Source: Caproiciproducens faecalis
GTDB lineage: Bacteria > Bacillota > Clostridia > Oscillospirales > Acutalibacteraceae
Assembly: GCF_019448085.1 (NCBI RefSeq)
Contig: NZ_JAGFNZ010000004.1
Location: 62,001-126,000, forward strand
DNA: 64,000 nt
Direction of reading: 5' to 3'
Made by a program: the position numbers and the translations under genes. The first letter of the stretch is position 1, and every line of letters starts with the position of its first letter. Under the pieces are notes generated by a model. That model was not told the origin of the DNA, ran no database searches, and saw only the letters and a list, made by a program, of their open reading frames with translations. Positions 43,258 to 52,619 of this stretch are shown one piece after another.

Positions 43258-44709
43258 ATGGCACTAATGAAACGAGAACAAATTGTTGAAGGCCTGATTG
43301 AAATCCTGGGAAGTGAAAACGTCATTACGGATGAGCAGGTTCTTAAAGAGAGCAGCAATGACCGTTACAGAAAATATGAACAGGTCTGCGAAGTATATAC
43401 TCAGCCGATCCCCGCTGCAGTTGTTTATGTACACAGCACGGAAGAGGTTGCTCAAGTACTGAAATTCGCAAATGAATATCAGATTAATATTGTGCCGCGT
43501 ACCGGCCATTCCGCTATTGAAGGCGGACTGGAAACCGCTCTGGAAAATTCGGTTGTCGTGGATGGTTCTAAGATGAACAAAGTACTGAAGGTAGATAAAT
43601 ACAATATGCAGGTTACCTGCCAGTGCGGCGTTCCCTTACAGGATCTGGACGATATGCTCCAGGAGCAGGGCTACACCACCGGCCATTCCCCGCAATCCAA
43701 ACCGCTGGCACAAATGGGCGGCCTGGTTGCGACCCGCAGTATCGGCCAGTTCTCCACTCTGTACGGCGGAATCGAAGATATGGTTGTCGGTTTGGAAGCG
43801 GTTTTCCCCAACGGTAAAATCTGCCGCATTAAGAATGTTCCGCGCCGTTCCGTCGGTCCGGACATCAGAAACATTATTATCGGCAACGAAGGCGCCCTCT
43901 GCTACATTACGGAAGTAACCGTCAAAATCTTTAAATACCGTCCGGAAAACAACTGCTTTATGGGTTACACGCTGGATAACATGAAAACCGGTTTTGAGGT
44001 TCTTCGTGAAGTGATGGTGGAAGGCTACAAACCGTCCATCGCCCGTCTGTATGACCCTGCCGACGGCGGCATGAGCTTCTCTCATTTTGCAGCTCCCGGT
44101 AAGAGTGTACTGATCTTTACAGCAGAAGGCCCCGCAGCAATCGCCGAAGCCACAGCCGCAGGCATCAAGGAAATTGTTTCGCGGTTTACGGAGTGTGAGC
44201 CGGTCGATCCGAAATATATTGAAAAATGGTTCAGCCACCTGAACTGGGGCGCAGAGCAGATTGCACAGGAGCGCGAGGAAATCAGGGCGACAAAGAACAT
44301 CGGCATCACCACCGAGGTTTCCGGCTGCTGGGACTGCATTTATGAAATCTATGACACCGCCCGCAAGCGCATCATGGAAGAAGTGCCGGACATCACGCTG
44401 ATCGGCGGCCATTCCTCCCACAGCTATATCAACGGCACCAATATGTACTTTGTTTACTATTACAACATCGTCGACTGCCCGCCGGAAGAGGAAATCAACA
44501 AATACCACAACCTCATCAATCAGATTATCTGTGAACAGGTTGTTAAATACGGCGGATCCATCGCACACCACCATGGCCTCGGCAAAGCCAGAGCGCACTA
44601 CGTTCATGAGGAATACGGTTCATCCTTCTATATGCTGGACACCCTCAAGAAGGCATTTGACCCGAACGGCATCATGAATATGGGAACGCTGATTCCACTC
44701 AGAAAATGA
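43258..44709 (+). CDS. FAD-binding oxidoreductase 1 (VAO family, GlcD/AGPS-like)
   Basis: This 483-residue flavoprotein has an FAD-binding domain (about 45-225) with PRTGHSAIEGGLE and GGLVATRSIGQFSTLYGG, and a C-terminal substrate domain ending SIAHHHGLGKARAHYV. The triple-His motif is typical of alkyl-DHAP synthase-like and D-2-hydroxyacid dehydrogenases. It is followed without a gap by EtfB and EtfA genes, so it probably passes electrons to that Etf. The likely substrate is a hydroxyacid or polyol derivative. The AAAAGGAG site and attenuator leader precede it. Confidence 0.88.
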   Translation: MALMKREQIVEGLIEILGSENVITDEQVLKESSNDRYRKYEQVCEVYTQPIPAAVVYVHSTEEVAQVLKFANEYQINIVPRTGHSAIEGGLETALENSVVVDGSKMNKVLKVDKYNMQVTCQCGVPLQDLDDMLQEQGYTTGHSPQSKPLAQMGGLVATRSIGQFSTLYGGIEDMVVGLEAVFPNGKICRIKNVPRRSVGPDIRNIIIGNEGALCYITEVTVKIFKYRPENNCFMGYTLDNMKTGFEVLREVMVEGYKPSIARLYDPADGGMSFSHFAAPGKSVLIFTAEGPAAIAEATAAGIKEIVSRFTECEPVDPKYIEKWFSHLNWGAEQIAQEREEIRATKNIGITTEVSGCWDCIYEIYDTARKRIMEEVPDITLIGGHSSHSYINGTNMYFVYYYNIVDCPPEEEINKYHNLINQIICEQVVKYGGSIAHHHGLGKARAHYVHEEYGSSFYMLDTLKKAFDPNGIMNMGTLIPLRK

Positions 44710-45527
44710 TGAAACTGTTACTTCCATTTTCCATAACTCCGGATCTGGAGGCCCTTTCCGAAAAGGATTGGGTCTTCACATCCGATTTAAAAGTTGATAC
44801 TTCGTTTACGCCGCTAGACTGGAATAGCTTTGATGAAAGTGCGCTGGAAATGAGCCTGAAGCTGTCCAATCAAGCTGAAGGCTCTTTTTGTTTTTATCGG
44901 TATGCGCTGACAGTCGGAGAAATGCCCTGCGACCGGTTTTTGAAAACGCTAGCCGCTCTGAAATTCGACGAGCTGTTCCGGGTTAACCCCGGCGACGCGG
45001 ATCTGCGGTTCCGGCCGGAAGTAATCGCCCGGATTATTGCGTCCTTTGCGCAGACATACGCCCATCCGGATTTTATCTTGATGGGGCGGCAGAAACAGGT
45101 TGGCGACAATGCGTGCACGCCCCTTCTGACGGCGGAATTGCTGGGGTGGCCGTGTGTTACGCAGGTGATTGAAATTGAGCCGGCGGATGAACATCGGCTC
45201 CGTGTCACCAGCGCGGTTGACGGCGGGACAGCTGTACAGACCATTTCCGCTCCGTGCGTGCTGAGTGTCGGTGACGCGCCATGCACTTATCTGCGTGTTC
45301 CTACACTGAAGGATAAAATGACGTATGGGAAAAAAGCCATTACTGTGATGAAGCTGGAGGATTTTCCGGAAGCAGAAGTTTTGCTTTCCAGCCCCAATGC
45401 GGAGCTGTGTTCGCTGACTCCCATTCACCGGGAACGGGAGGGCGTTTTGATCGAGGCAGACACTCCGGAGGAAAAGGCGGAAATTTTATACCGGGATTAT
45501 CTGAAAGGCAGGTTGGAGCGTTTATGA
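44706..45527 (+). CDS. etfB: electron transfer flavoprotein beta subunit 1, divergent
   Basis: This 273-residue EtfB-like protein starts MMKLLLPFSITPDLE. It keeps the family layout (DFILMGRQKQVGDN, LGWPCVTQVIEIE, TYGKKAITVMKLED). The bifurcating-type flavin motif, seen as DGDTAQV in the second copy at 47990, reads VGDNACTP here. The second FAD may therefore be absent or bound differently. Start and stop overlap both neighbours (ATGA), so FAD oxidase, EtfB and EtfA are made together. Confidence 0.85.
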   Translation: MMKLLLPFSITPDLEALSEKDWVFTSDLKVDTSFTPLDWNSFDESALEMSLKLSNQAEGSFCFYRYALTVGEMPCDRFLKTLAALKFDELFRVNPGDADLRFRPEVIARIIASFAQTYAHPDFILMGRQKQVGDNACTPLLTAELLGWPCVTQVIEIEPADEHRLRVTSAVDGGTAVQTISAPCVLSVGDAPCTYLRVPTLKDKMTYGKKAITVMKLEDFPEAEVLLSSPNAELCSLTPIHREREGVLIEADTPEEKAEILYRDYLKGRLERL

Positions 45528-46483
45528 AAGCAATATTGGTACTGAACGCCTGTGCAAATGATTACCGGATACAGTCCCAATTTCTGGCCGGATTTCTTCA
45601 GCAGCGCACAAAGGGAGTCGAAGCGGATACTGCCGTTGTATTCCACACACAAGAAGCGGACCGTGCTGAACTTTTGTCTTCTGTACCGGCAAAAGAAGCA
45701 ATCCTTATCTGTCTGACAAAGGCACGGACGGAAACCATGCTGAATCAGCTTGAAAAACTGGGATTCGAGCAAACGGATCGAGTTTATCTGTTTGCCGGTA
45801 ACTGCTTCGGGTCGGAGCTGGCTGTCCGGATGGGCCAACGCTGCGGAGGAACCTTTCTGACCGGTGTAGACACTGTTCAGTGTACCAAAGAGGGGATTAC
45901 CGTCACGAAATCTGTATACAGCGGGCATATGGAGGCGGAATTCGCCCTCAAGAGAGCGCCGTACTGCCTTTCTGTTTCCAGATCCAGCGCCGAGCCGGTA
46001 ATGCAAAAGGGTCCGACCGCAGAAATTCTGGAGGAATGGACCGCACGGGAAGATACGGAAAACGATTTTTCCGAAGACTATACTTTGATTCCCGGAAACG
46101 AGGAGAAAAATCTGGAAACCGCTCCGTTTCTTCTTGCGGCAGGATCAGGAGCCAAAAATAAGGAAGGAATAGAAGCTATGGCTCAGGCCGCCGAAAAAAT
46201 GGGTGCCGAATTCGGGGTCAGCCGCCCGGTAGCCATGAGTGCGTGGGCGCCAATGAGCTGTCTGATCGGTGTTTCCGGCGCAATGATAAAGCCGGAGATC
46301 TGTATTGCGGCAGGCGTTTCGGGCGCACCGGCTTTTTACGCGGGTATTGAAAAAAGCGGCTTTATTGTTTCTGTCAATTCCGATCCCAGAGCGCCGATTC
46401 ACCGGAAATCCGACATTGCAATCGTGGATGACTGGCATACGGTTTTAAAGCATCTCAGCGATCAATTTCCGAAAAGCCTTTAA
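45524..46483 (+). CDS. etfA: electron transfer flavoprotein alpha subunit 1
   Basis: This is 319 residues. The C-terminal FAD domain is clear: GVSRPVAMSAW, IGVSGAMIKPEICIAAGVSG and VSVNSDPRAPIHRKSDIAIV. The N-terminal domain (MKAILVLNACANDYR) is diverged. It pairs with the EtfB encoded just upstream. The ATG at 45524 overlaps the etfB stop. The frame is open upstream to 45407, but that is etfB sequence in another frame. Confidence 0.9.
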   Translation: MKAILVLNACANDYRIQSQFLAGFLQQRTKGVEADTAVVFHTQEADRAELLSSVPAKEAILICLTKARTETMLNQLEKLGFEQTDRVYLFAGNCFGSELAVRMGQRCGGTFLTGVDTVQCTKEGITVTKSVYSGHMEAEFALKRAPYCLSVSRSSAEPVMQKGPTAEILEEWTAREDTENDFSEDYTLIPGNEEKNLETAPFLLAAGSGAKNKEGIEAMAQAAEKMGAEFGVSRPVAMSAWAPMSCLIGVSGAMIKPEICIAAGVSGAPAFYAGIEKSGFIVSVNSDPRAPIHRKSDIAIVDDWHTVLKHLSDQFPKSL

Positions 46484-46537
46484 AAGCAACCCGAAAGAAC
46501 AAAGAATGATTATAATCTGATAGTGAGGTATCATTGC

Positions 46538-47953
46538 ATGAACAGCCGTCCAATTTTTCCTATGGACGAATCGTACGAGGAATATATTCACGATGAGTCT
46601 CAATTTTCCGGCAGTGCACAGAGCATTTCGTTTCCGCGCAGCGAAGAAGAGATCTGCGCGGTAATCAGCGAAATGCGTGAACAGCAGATTCCGGTAACCG
46701 TGCAGGGTGGCAAGACCGGGATCGCCGGCAGCGGGGTGCCGCTGGGCGGGCATCTGATGAATGTGGCCGACTGCAGCCGGGTACTGGAATATTCCGAAAC
46801 GGATGGAAAATATCTGCTGACAGTGGAACCCGGTTTGCGCTTGACGGAACTGAAGCAGGAGATGGCAAAGCTGGGCGGACCCGTCCACCTTTTCTGGCCG
46901 CCCGAGCCGACGGAAACTTCCGCGACGGTCGGCGGCGTTGCCGCTGCGGCTGCGTCCGGAATCTGTTCCTATGCTTACGGAGGCGCAAGGCAGTATTTTG
47001 AAGCGGCACGCGTCGTTCTGGCTGACGGTACTGTGCGGGATATTCGGTGCGGGGATCATTTTCTAAAGGTAAACGGTGAACAGCTTGATGAGCTGGACGC
47101 GTTCCTTGGCAGCGAAGGAATGCTCGGTGTTTTCTCCGCTTTGACTCTGCGGCTGATTCCCTGCCCTGCGGAACAGTGGGGAATTGCTTTTTTCTTTGAA
47201 AACAGACAGGACGCTTGGCGTTTTGCGGATGAACTGCAGTCCGACCCGGTCAGGTCAGAAGAAGCACAGGTGACGGCGGCAGAATATATCGACGGGAATT
47301 CCATCCGGCTTGTGGAAAGCAAAAAGGAACTGCTGACCAAACTTGGCAGCATCCCTCCCATTGACCCCACTTTTGACGCGATGATCTATCTGGAAATTGC
47401 GGGGGAGGAAGCCGGCATCGAATCCGCGGCGGAAATTCTGATGGAGCGGGCGACCCAGTTTGGAAGCGACCCCGACCGTGCGTGGGCGGTATCCGGGGAA
47501 AAGGAAATCGAGTCTCTTCGTACTTTCCGCCATGCGGTTCCGGAAACGGCCAATCTTATTGTGGAAGAAAACCACCGGAGCAATGCTGAAATTACCAAAT
47601 TATCCACTGATATTTCTTTTGAGGGAAAATCATTCACGCAGATTATGAACTGGTATGAGGAATGTCTGAAAGACCTCCGGCCTGCTCACTGCATTTTCGG
47701 CCATATCGGGGAAAACCATTTGCACTGCAATCTTTTTCCCAAAAATTCTTCGGAACAGCAGCAGTGCGAGGCGTGGATGAGCTGGATGCTGCAGGAGTCC
47801 GCGGGGCTCGGCGGCTGTGTCGTTACAGAGAACGGGGTCGGCAAACTGAAGCGGCGCTGGCTTCCGTCAGATAACGCGCTGATTTCTCGGATGCGCAAAT
47901 TAAAAGAAATTTACGACCCGACGAACTTCTGGAACCCCGGCAATATGTTTTGA
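46538..47953 (+). CDS. FAD-binding oxidoreductase 2 (GlcD/D-lactate dehydrogenase-like)
   Basis: This is 471 residues. The FAD-binding motif is VTVQGGKTGIAGSGVPLGGH, then TSATVGGVAAAAASG. The C-terminal FAD-oxidase domain has FGHIGENHLHCNLFP and GLGGCVVTENGVGKLK. It matches the glycolate/D-lactate dehydrogenase group that pairs with EtfAB in LctBCD-type complexes. It begins the second FAD-oxidase/EtfB/EtfA module, 54 bp after the first. ATG 46538 follows GTGAGG; a GTG at 46523 is the alternative. Confidence 0.91.
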   Translation: MNSRPIFPMDESYEEYIHDESQFSGSAQSISFPRSEEEICAVISEMREQQIPVTVQGGKTGIAGSGVPLGGHLMNVADCSRVLEYSETDGKYLLTVEPGLRLTELKQEMAKLGGPVHLFWPPEPTETSATVGGVAAAAASGICSYAYGGARQYFEAARVVLADGTVRDIRCGDHFLKVNGEQLDELDAFLGSEGMLGVFSALTLRLIPCPAEQWGIAFFFENRQDAWRFADELQSDPVRSEEAQVTAAEYIDGNSIRLVESKKELLTKLGSIPPIDPTFDAMIYLEIAGEEAGIESAAEILMERATQFGSDPDRAWAVSGEKEIESLRTFRHAVPETANLIVEENHRSNAEITKLSTDISFEGKSFTQIMNWYEECLKDLRPAHCIFGHIGENHLHCNLFPKNSSEQQQCEAWMSWMLQESAGLGGCVVTENGVGKLKRRWLPSDNALISRMRKLKEIYDPTNFWNPGNMF

Positions 47954-47989
47954 TAAATCCAGATCGTGGAAGATAAAGGGAGGGAAAAT

Positions 47990-48769
47990 ATGAAAATTGC
48001 GGTTTGTATGAAGCAGGTTCCGGCGGAATCCCGCGGCTCCATGAACGAGGAGACCGGTGTGATTGTCCGTGCGGGACTGCAGCCGGTGGTGAACAATTAT
48101 GATCTGAGCGCGCTGGAAGCGGCCCTTCGCATCCGGGAGTGTGTTCCTGCGGAAATACATGTTTTCACAATGGGACCTTCCAAAGCGGAGGAAGTGCTGC
48201 GTACCGCTTTTTCCATGGGAGCGGACGCCGGATATTTAATATCGGACAAGGCGTTTTCCGGTGCCGACGTCCTTGCCACTTCGTATACGCTGCATAGAGC
48301 GATTGAAACGGCGGGACAATATGATGTAATCCTGTGCGGCAGACAGACTACCGACGGAGATACGGCTCAGGTCAGCGGGGCACTAGCGCAGTGGAGAAAT
48401 CTGCCGCACGTCAACTGGGTGTCGGCAATTGAAAATATTACGGAATCAGCCGTGACCGTGGAACAGACGGTTGAACGGGAAAAGGTTCGCCTGCTCCTGC
48501 CCCTGCCCTGCCTGCTGTCCGTGGAGCGGGAAGGATTTTTGCCGCGAATGCCGTCTCTTCGTTTGAAAATGGCGGCGGGGAAGAAGAAGATTACCGTTGT
48601 CACGTTAAAGGATTTGTCCGATCAGGATGCATCCCATTACGGTCTGAACGGCTCTGCAACAAGGGTCAGAAAAATTTATCCGCCGCCGCGTATGCAGCAC
48701 AAACCACTTTTTTCGGGAAGTCCGGACGAGTGCGCGGAACTGATTTTGCGGGAAACGGGAATGGGGTGA
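47990..48769 (+). CDS. etfB: electron transfer flavoprotein beta subunit 2
   Basis: This 259-residue EtfB starts MKIAVCMKQVPAESRG. It has YDLSALEAALRIRE and the flavin-binding GRQTTDGDTAQVSG motif, as in bifurcating Etf proteins, where the beta subunit holds the electron-splitting FAD. With EtfA and the FAD oxidase it could oxidise a hydroxyacid by coupling NAD+ reduction to ferredoxin oxidation. That mechanism is known for LctBCD and is inferred here. AGGGAGG precedes the ATG. Confidence 0.94.
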   Translation: MKIAVCMKQVPAESRGSMNEETGVIVRAGLQPVVNNYDLSALEAALRIRECVPAEIHVFTMGPSKAEEVLRTAFSMGADAGYLISDKAFSGADVLATSYTLHRAIETAGQYDVILCGRQTTDGDTAQVSGALAQWRNLPHVNWVSAIENITESAVTVEQTVEREKVRLLLPLPCLLSVEREGFLPRMPSLRLKMAAGKKKITVVTLKDLSDQDASHYGLNGSATRVRKIYPPPRMQHKPLFSGSPDECAELILRETGMG

Positions 48770-48773
48770 AGAG

Positions 48774-49751
48774 ATGAATCAGGACATTTTAATCTGTCTG
48801 GAAGTAAATGAGAACGGACTGCATCCTTCGTCTCTGGAACTGATCGGGAAAGCGCTGGAGCTGACCCAGCCCTGCGGGGGAAACATCTTCGGCGTTGCGT
48901 TCGCCCGCAATACGGAAACGCTGTCTGAAGAATTGCGCGGCCTTCCGCTCAGAAAGGTATATGTCTGTCCGGCCTGCCGCACCTTTGACGCGCAGGAATG
49001 TGCCGCAGCCGTTGTGGAGTGTGTTCGTCTGCTTGACCCGTCGGTACTGCTGATTGCCGGAACCTGCTTTGGGCGGGCAATGGCTCCGCGCGTCGCCGTG
49101 GCCTGCCGCACCGGTTTGACGGCGGATTGTACAGAGCTGGAGCGCACGCCGGAAGGCGGCCTGATCCAGATCCGACCCGCCTTCGGGGGCGATATCATGG
49201 CCAGAATCGTAACCGACCACACGCGCCCGCAGATGGCCACGGTACGACCCGGCGTCATGCAGTCCTGCGCGCGTGGCGGGAACCAAGTACCGGAACTTTG
49301 TGTTTTCAATATCGAAACTTCCGGTCGTATCGATTTGCTGGATATGCAGCCGTTAAAGCTGAAAGCGGGCATTGCCGAGCAAAAAATACTGGTCGCGGCC
49401 GGCCGCGGTGTGAAAAGGAAAGAGGACCTCGAAATGCTGGAGCATCTGGCTGAACTGATGGGAGGCGCACTTGCCTGCTCGCGGGCGCTGGTCGAAAAGG
49501 GTCTTCTGCCGCACGAAAAGCAGATCGGTCTGTCCGGGGCGACAGTCAGTCCGGATTTGCTGCTTACCTGCGGGATTTCCGGGTCGGTGCAGTTTCAGGC
49601 GGGGGTGCGCCGGGCGAAAGCAATTATTGCCATCAACAGCGATCCCGAAGCAAAAATATTTGATCTTGCACACATCCCGATTCTGGGAGATTTGTATGAA
49701 ATTGTTCCTAAACTGATTGACCGGCTGGAAAAGAAGGAGTCTTTTGACTGA
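48774..49751 (+). CDS. etfA: electron transfer flavoprotein alpha subunit 2
   Basis: This is 325 residues. The alpha-FAD domain contains GGALACSRALVEKG, IGLSGATVSPDLLLTCGISG and IAINSDPEAKIFDLAHI. The N-terminal domain retains FGRAMAPRVAVACRTGLTAD. It starts four bases after etfB ends. No extra ferredoxin domain is present, unlike some Etf alpha subunits of lactate-oxidising acetogens. Confidence 0.94.
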   Translation: MNQDILICLEVNENGLHPSSLELIGKALELTQPCGGNIFGVAFARNTETLSEELRGLPLRKVYVCPACRTFDAQECAAAVVECVRLLDPSVLLIAGTCFGRAMAPRVAVACRTGLTADCTELERTPEGGLIQIRPAFGGDIMARIVTDHTRPQMATVRPGVMQSCARGGNQVPELCVFNIETSGRIDLLDMQPLKLKAGIAEQKILVAAGRGVKRKEDLEMLEHLAELMGGALACSRALVEKGLLPHEKQIGLSGATVSPDLLLTCGISGSVQFQAGVRRAKAIIAINSDPEAKIFDLAHIPILGDLYEIVPKLIDRLEKKESFD

Positions 49752-49825
49752 ACCGGAATTGAAAAGGTGGACACTGCGGCGTTAGACGTTTGCGAATCCT
49801 AAAATCTGTGGAGGAGGTAACCCCT

Positions 49826-50953
49826 TTGATCCGATTTGAGAATGTTACGAAGGCATTTAAACAAAACGAAGTAATTAAGAATTTGAGTTTTGAAATTCAG
49901 GACGGGGAAATGGTTGTTTTGGTTGGACCCAGCGGATGCGGCAAAACCACAACACTGAAAATGATTAATAAACTGACAAGCCCGACTTCCGGCAGAATCC
50001 TGATCGACGATCAGGATATTGCGAAGCTGGATACTGTCAAACTGAGAAGAAGAATCGGGTATGTCATCCAGAAAACCGGACTTTTTCCTCATATGACTGT
50101 AAAGGATAACATAGAGATCATTTTGCAGATAGAGGGCATTGACGCGGCAAAAAGAGAGCATATCACTTCGGAAATGATGAGAATTGTGGGGATGGACCCG
50201 GAAGCGTATCTTTACCGCTATCCTTCCCAGCTGAGCGGCGGTCAGCTGCAGAGAATCGGCGTTGCCAGAGCGTTTGCATCCGACCCGAAAATCGTACTGA
50301 TGGACGAGCCGTTTTCCGCATTGGATCCGATTACCCGCGCTCAGCTCCAGTCGGAGCTTGTTGGGCTGCAGACCCGGCTCAAAAAGACCGTTGTTTTTGT
50401 AACGCACGACATGGATGAAGCGATCAAAATAGCCGACCGCATCTGTATTCTTGATGGTGGACGCATTGTTCAATATGACACACCTGAGAACATCCTGAAA
50501 AATCCGGCCAATGAGTATATTTCTGATTTCGTAGGAAGAAAGAGAATCTGGAATATCCCCGAGCTGATCCGTGTCAGGGACATCATGCTGATTAATCCCG
50601 TCAGCTGCACTCGGAACACAACTCTGTCAGAGTGCGCGGAGCTTCTGGGAGCCAATGAAATCAACGCCCTCCCGGTTACCGACGGGGAAAACCGCTTGAT
50701 TGGCATTGTATACGGTGCTGATCTTCAGAAACAGTCCGACCGCACCGGCCTTGTCGGTGAAATAATGAAGACAGAATTCCCGACAACGGCTCCAGAAAAA
50801 AATCTGCTGGAAATTCTCGGTTTCATTCGGGAGCGCCAGCTTGATTTTGTGCCGGTGGTGGACGAAGAAAACCGTCTAATCGGACTGATTACATCCAAAA
50901 ACCTGATGACTGTTTTAAGCCAGCAATTTGTAGATACGGAGGGTGAACGATGA
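49826..50953 (+). CDS. betaine/choline/carnitine ABC transporter ATPase with CBS domains (OpuCA-like)
   Basis: This is 375 residues. The ABC domain has Walker A GPSGCGKTT, signature LSGGQLQRIG and Walker B IVLMDEPFSALDP, followed by two CBS domains (about 250-370), which sense ionic strength or nucleotides in Opu systems. The start is TTG at 49826, six bases after GGAGGAGG. It overlaps the permease gene by four bases. It lies 74 bp after etfA with no terminator, so it may share the Etf transcript. Confidence 0.93.
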   Translation: MIRFENVTKAFKQNEVIKNLSFEIQDGEMVVLVGPSGCGKTTTLKMINKLTSPTSGRILIDDQDIAKLDTVKLRRRIGYVIQKTGLFPHMTVKDNIEIILQIEGIDAAKREHITSEMMRIVGMDPEAYLYRYPSQLSGGQLQRIGVARAFASDPKIVLMDEPFSALDPITRAQLQSELVGLQTRLKKTVVFVTHDMDEAIKIADRICILDGGRIVQYDTPENILKNPANEYISDFVGRKRIWNIPELIRVRDIMLINPVSCTRNTTLSECAELLGANEINALPVTDGENRLIGIVYGADLQKQSDRTGLVGEIMKTEFPTTAPEKNLLEILGFIRERQLDFVPVVDEENRLIGLITSKNLMTVLSQQFVDTEGER

Positions 50954-52524
50954 CGGAATTTTTTGCAAGCTTCTGGAACATCCGTGAACAGATCCTTTCC
51001 CTGCTGCTGGATCATATTCACTTGACGATTCTCTCCGTGGGAATCGCGGTTTTGATCGGGATTCCCGTCGGAATTCTCATCAGCCATTCCCCCAGACTCG
51101 CGCAGCCGGTTCTGGGAATGACAAATATTGTGCAGGCAATCCCCAGCCTTGCCATGCTCGGATTTTTAATTCCGTACCTTGGAATCGGTACGGCGCCCGC
51201 AATCTTCTGTGTAGTAATCTATTCCCTGCTGCCCATTGTAAAAAACACCTGTATCGGTTTAAATAACATAGATCCTGATACGCTGGAAGCGGCCAAGGGA
51301 ATCGGCATGACGCAGGGACAGGTCATGGGAAGGGTACAGCTGCCGCTTGCGCTTCCCGTCATCATGGCCGGTATCCGAATCGCCGCGGTTAACGCGGTGG
51401 GCTTCGTGACCATCGCCGCTTTTATCGGCGCGGGCGGACTTGGGTATCTCGTGTATTCGGGTATCCAGACCAGCAATACCTATCTGATTTTAAGCGGTGC
51501 GATTCCGGCCTGCATTCTGGCTCTGGTGGTTGACTTTGTTGTCGGTTTTTTAGAAAAGATCGTTACCCCGGTCAACCTGATTAACCCGACAATCGATATG
51601 AATAAGGAAAAAGTCCGCCGTCACAAAAGAAAACGCTGGATTGTTTCCGCCGGTGCGCTGGCCGTGATGGCCGCGATCATTATCGGCTCTGTTGCCCCCA
51701 TCAACAAGGCGGAGGGCAAGGTGATTCATGTCGGTTCCAAAAATTTTACCGAACAGCTGATTTTGGGAAATATCTATGCTGATCTGATTGAGGACAAAAC
51801 GGATATCAAAGTGGTGCGCGATTTAAATCTGGGCAGCACCGATATCTGCTATAACGCGCTGAAAAGCCGCCATGTCGATATGTATGTGGAATATACCGGT
51901 ACGGCGTACGGCAGCCTGCTTAATCAGGGCTCCTCTACCGATAAAAAACACATCTACTCCACCGTGAAGGAACTGATGGCCAAGCAGGGGATAGAGGTGC
52001 TGGACCCTATTGGTTTCAACAATTCCTTTGTGCTGGCGGTTCGTCAGGATACAGCGGACAAATATAGGCTGAACAACATTTCGGACCTGGAAAAAGCAAG
52101 CAGTCAGCTGATTTTTTCTCCCACTATAGAATTCAATAACCGCAAGGACGGAATTACCGCTCTGTACGATGCCTACAATCTGAAATTCAAGGGAACTTCC
52201 CCCATCGAGGGCGGGCTGGGCTATACGGCCATTGCCAGCAAGAAATGCGACGTCCTGACAGCATACTCCACGGACGGACTGCTGAAAACCTATCAGCTCA
52301 AAGTTCTTGAGGATGACAAAAACGCTCTGCTTTCCTATTATGCCATCCCAATGATCAACGAATCGGTCCTGCTGGAATACCCGGAGCTCAAGGATGTCAT
52401 CGACCTGATGACGGGACTGCTGGATGATGAATCCATGCGGAATCTCAACTATCTTGTCGATCAGGAAGGTCAGTCCCCGGAGGATGTAGCGCTGAACTTT
52501 TTAAAAAGCAAGGGCCTGCTGTAA
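50950..52524 (+). CDS. fused permease and substrate-binding protein of an Opu-type ABC transporter
   Basis: This is 524 residues. The permease part (1-215) has the transport motif EAAKGIGMTQGQVMGRVQLP. A further helix at about 232-250 anchors a substrate-binding domain (255-524) starting HVGSKNFTEQLILGNIYADL, the OpuAC/ProX-like class. Permease-binding protein fusions are known for OpuBB/BC and ChoS. The ligand is likely a quaternary ammonium compound. Whether it serves osmoprotection or feeds the neighbouring oxidases is open. Confidence 0.93.
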   Translation: MTEFFASFWNIREQILSLLLDHIHLTILSVGIAVLIGIPVGILISHSPRLAQPVLGMTNIVQAIPSLAMLGFLIPYLGIGTAPAIFCVVIYSLLPIVKNTCIGLNNIDPDTLEAAKGIGMTQGQVMGRVQLPLALPVIMAGIRIAAVNAVGFVTIAAFIGAGGLGYLVYSGIQTSNTYLILSGAIPACILALVVDFVVGFLEKIVTPVNLINPTIDMNKEKVRRHKRKRWIVSAGALAVMAAIIIGSVAPINKAEGKVIHVGSKNFTEQLILGNIYADLIEDKTDIKVVRDLNLGSTDICYNALKSRHVDMYVEYTGTAYGSLLNQGSSTDKKHIYSTVKELMAKQGIEVLDPIGFNNSFVLAVRQDTADKYRLNNISDLEKASSQLIFSPTIEFNNRKDGITALYDAYNLKFKGTSPIEGGLGYTAIASKKCDVLTAYSTDGLLKTYQLKVLEDDKNALLSYYAIPMINESVLLEYPELKDVIDLMTGLLDDESMRNLNYLVDQEGQSPEDVALNFLKSKGLL

Positions 52525-52529
52525 AAGGT

Positions 52530-52558
52530 TTGTATAAAGAAAAAGGGCGTGGTATAAT
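52530..52558 (+). promoter_or_regulatory. promoter of the glpP-like gene
   Basis: TTGTAT at 52530 and a perfect TATAAT at 52553 are spaced by 17 bp. It lies directly after the transporter stop. Confidence 0.65.
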
Positions 52559-52619
52559 AAAGTCAAACTGAAGAATAAGGTACCAAATGGATAGCCAAAT
52601 CGACAAACAGAGGTGCAAT

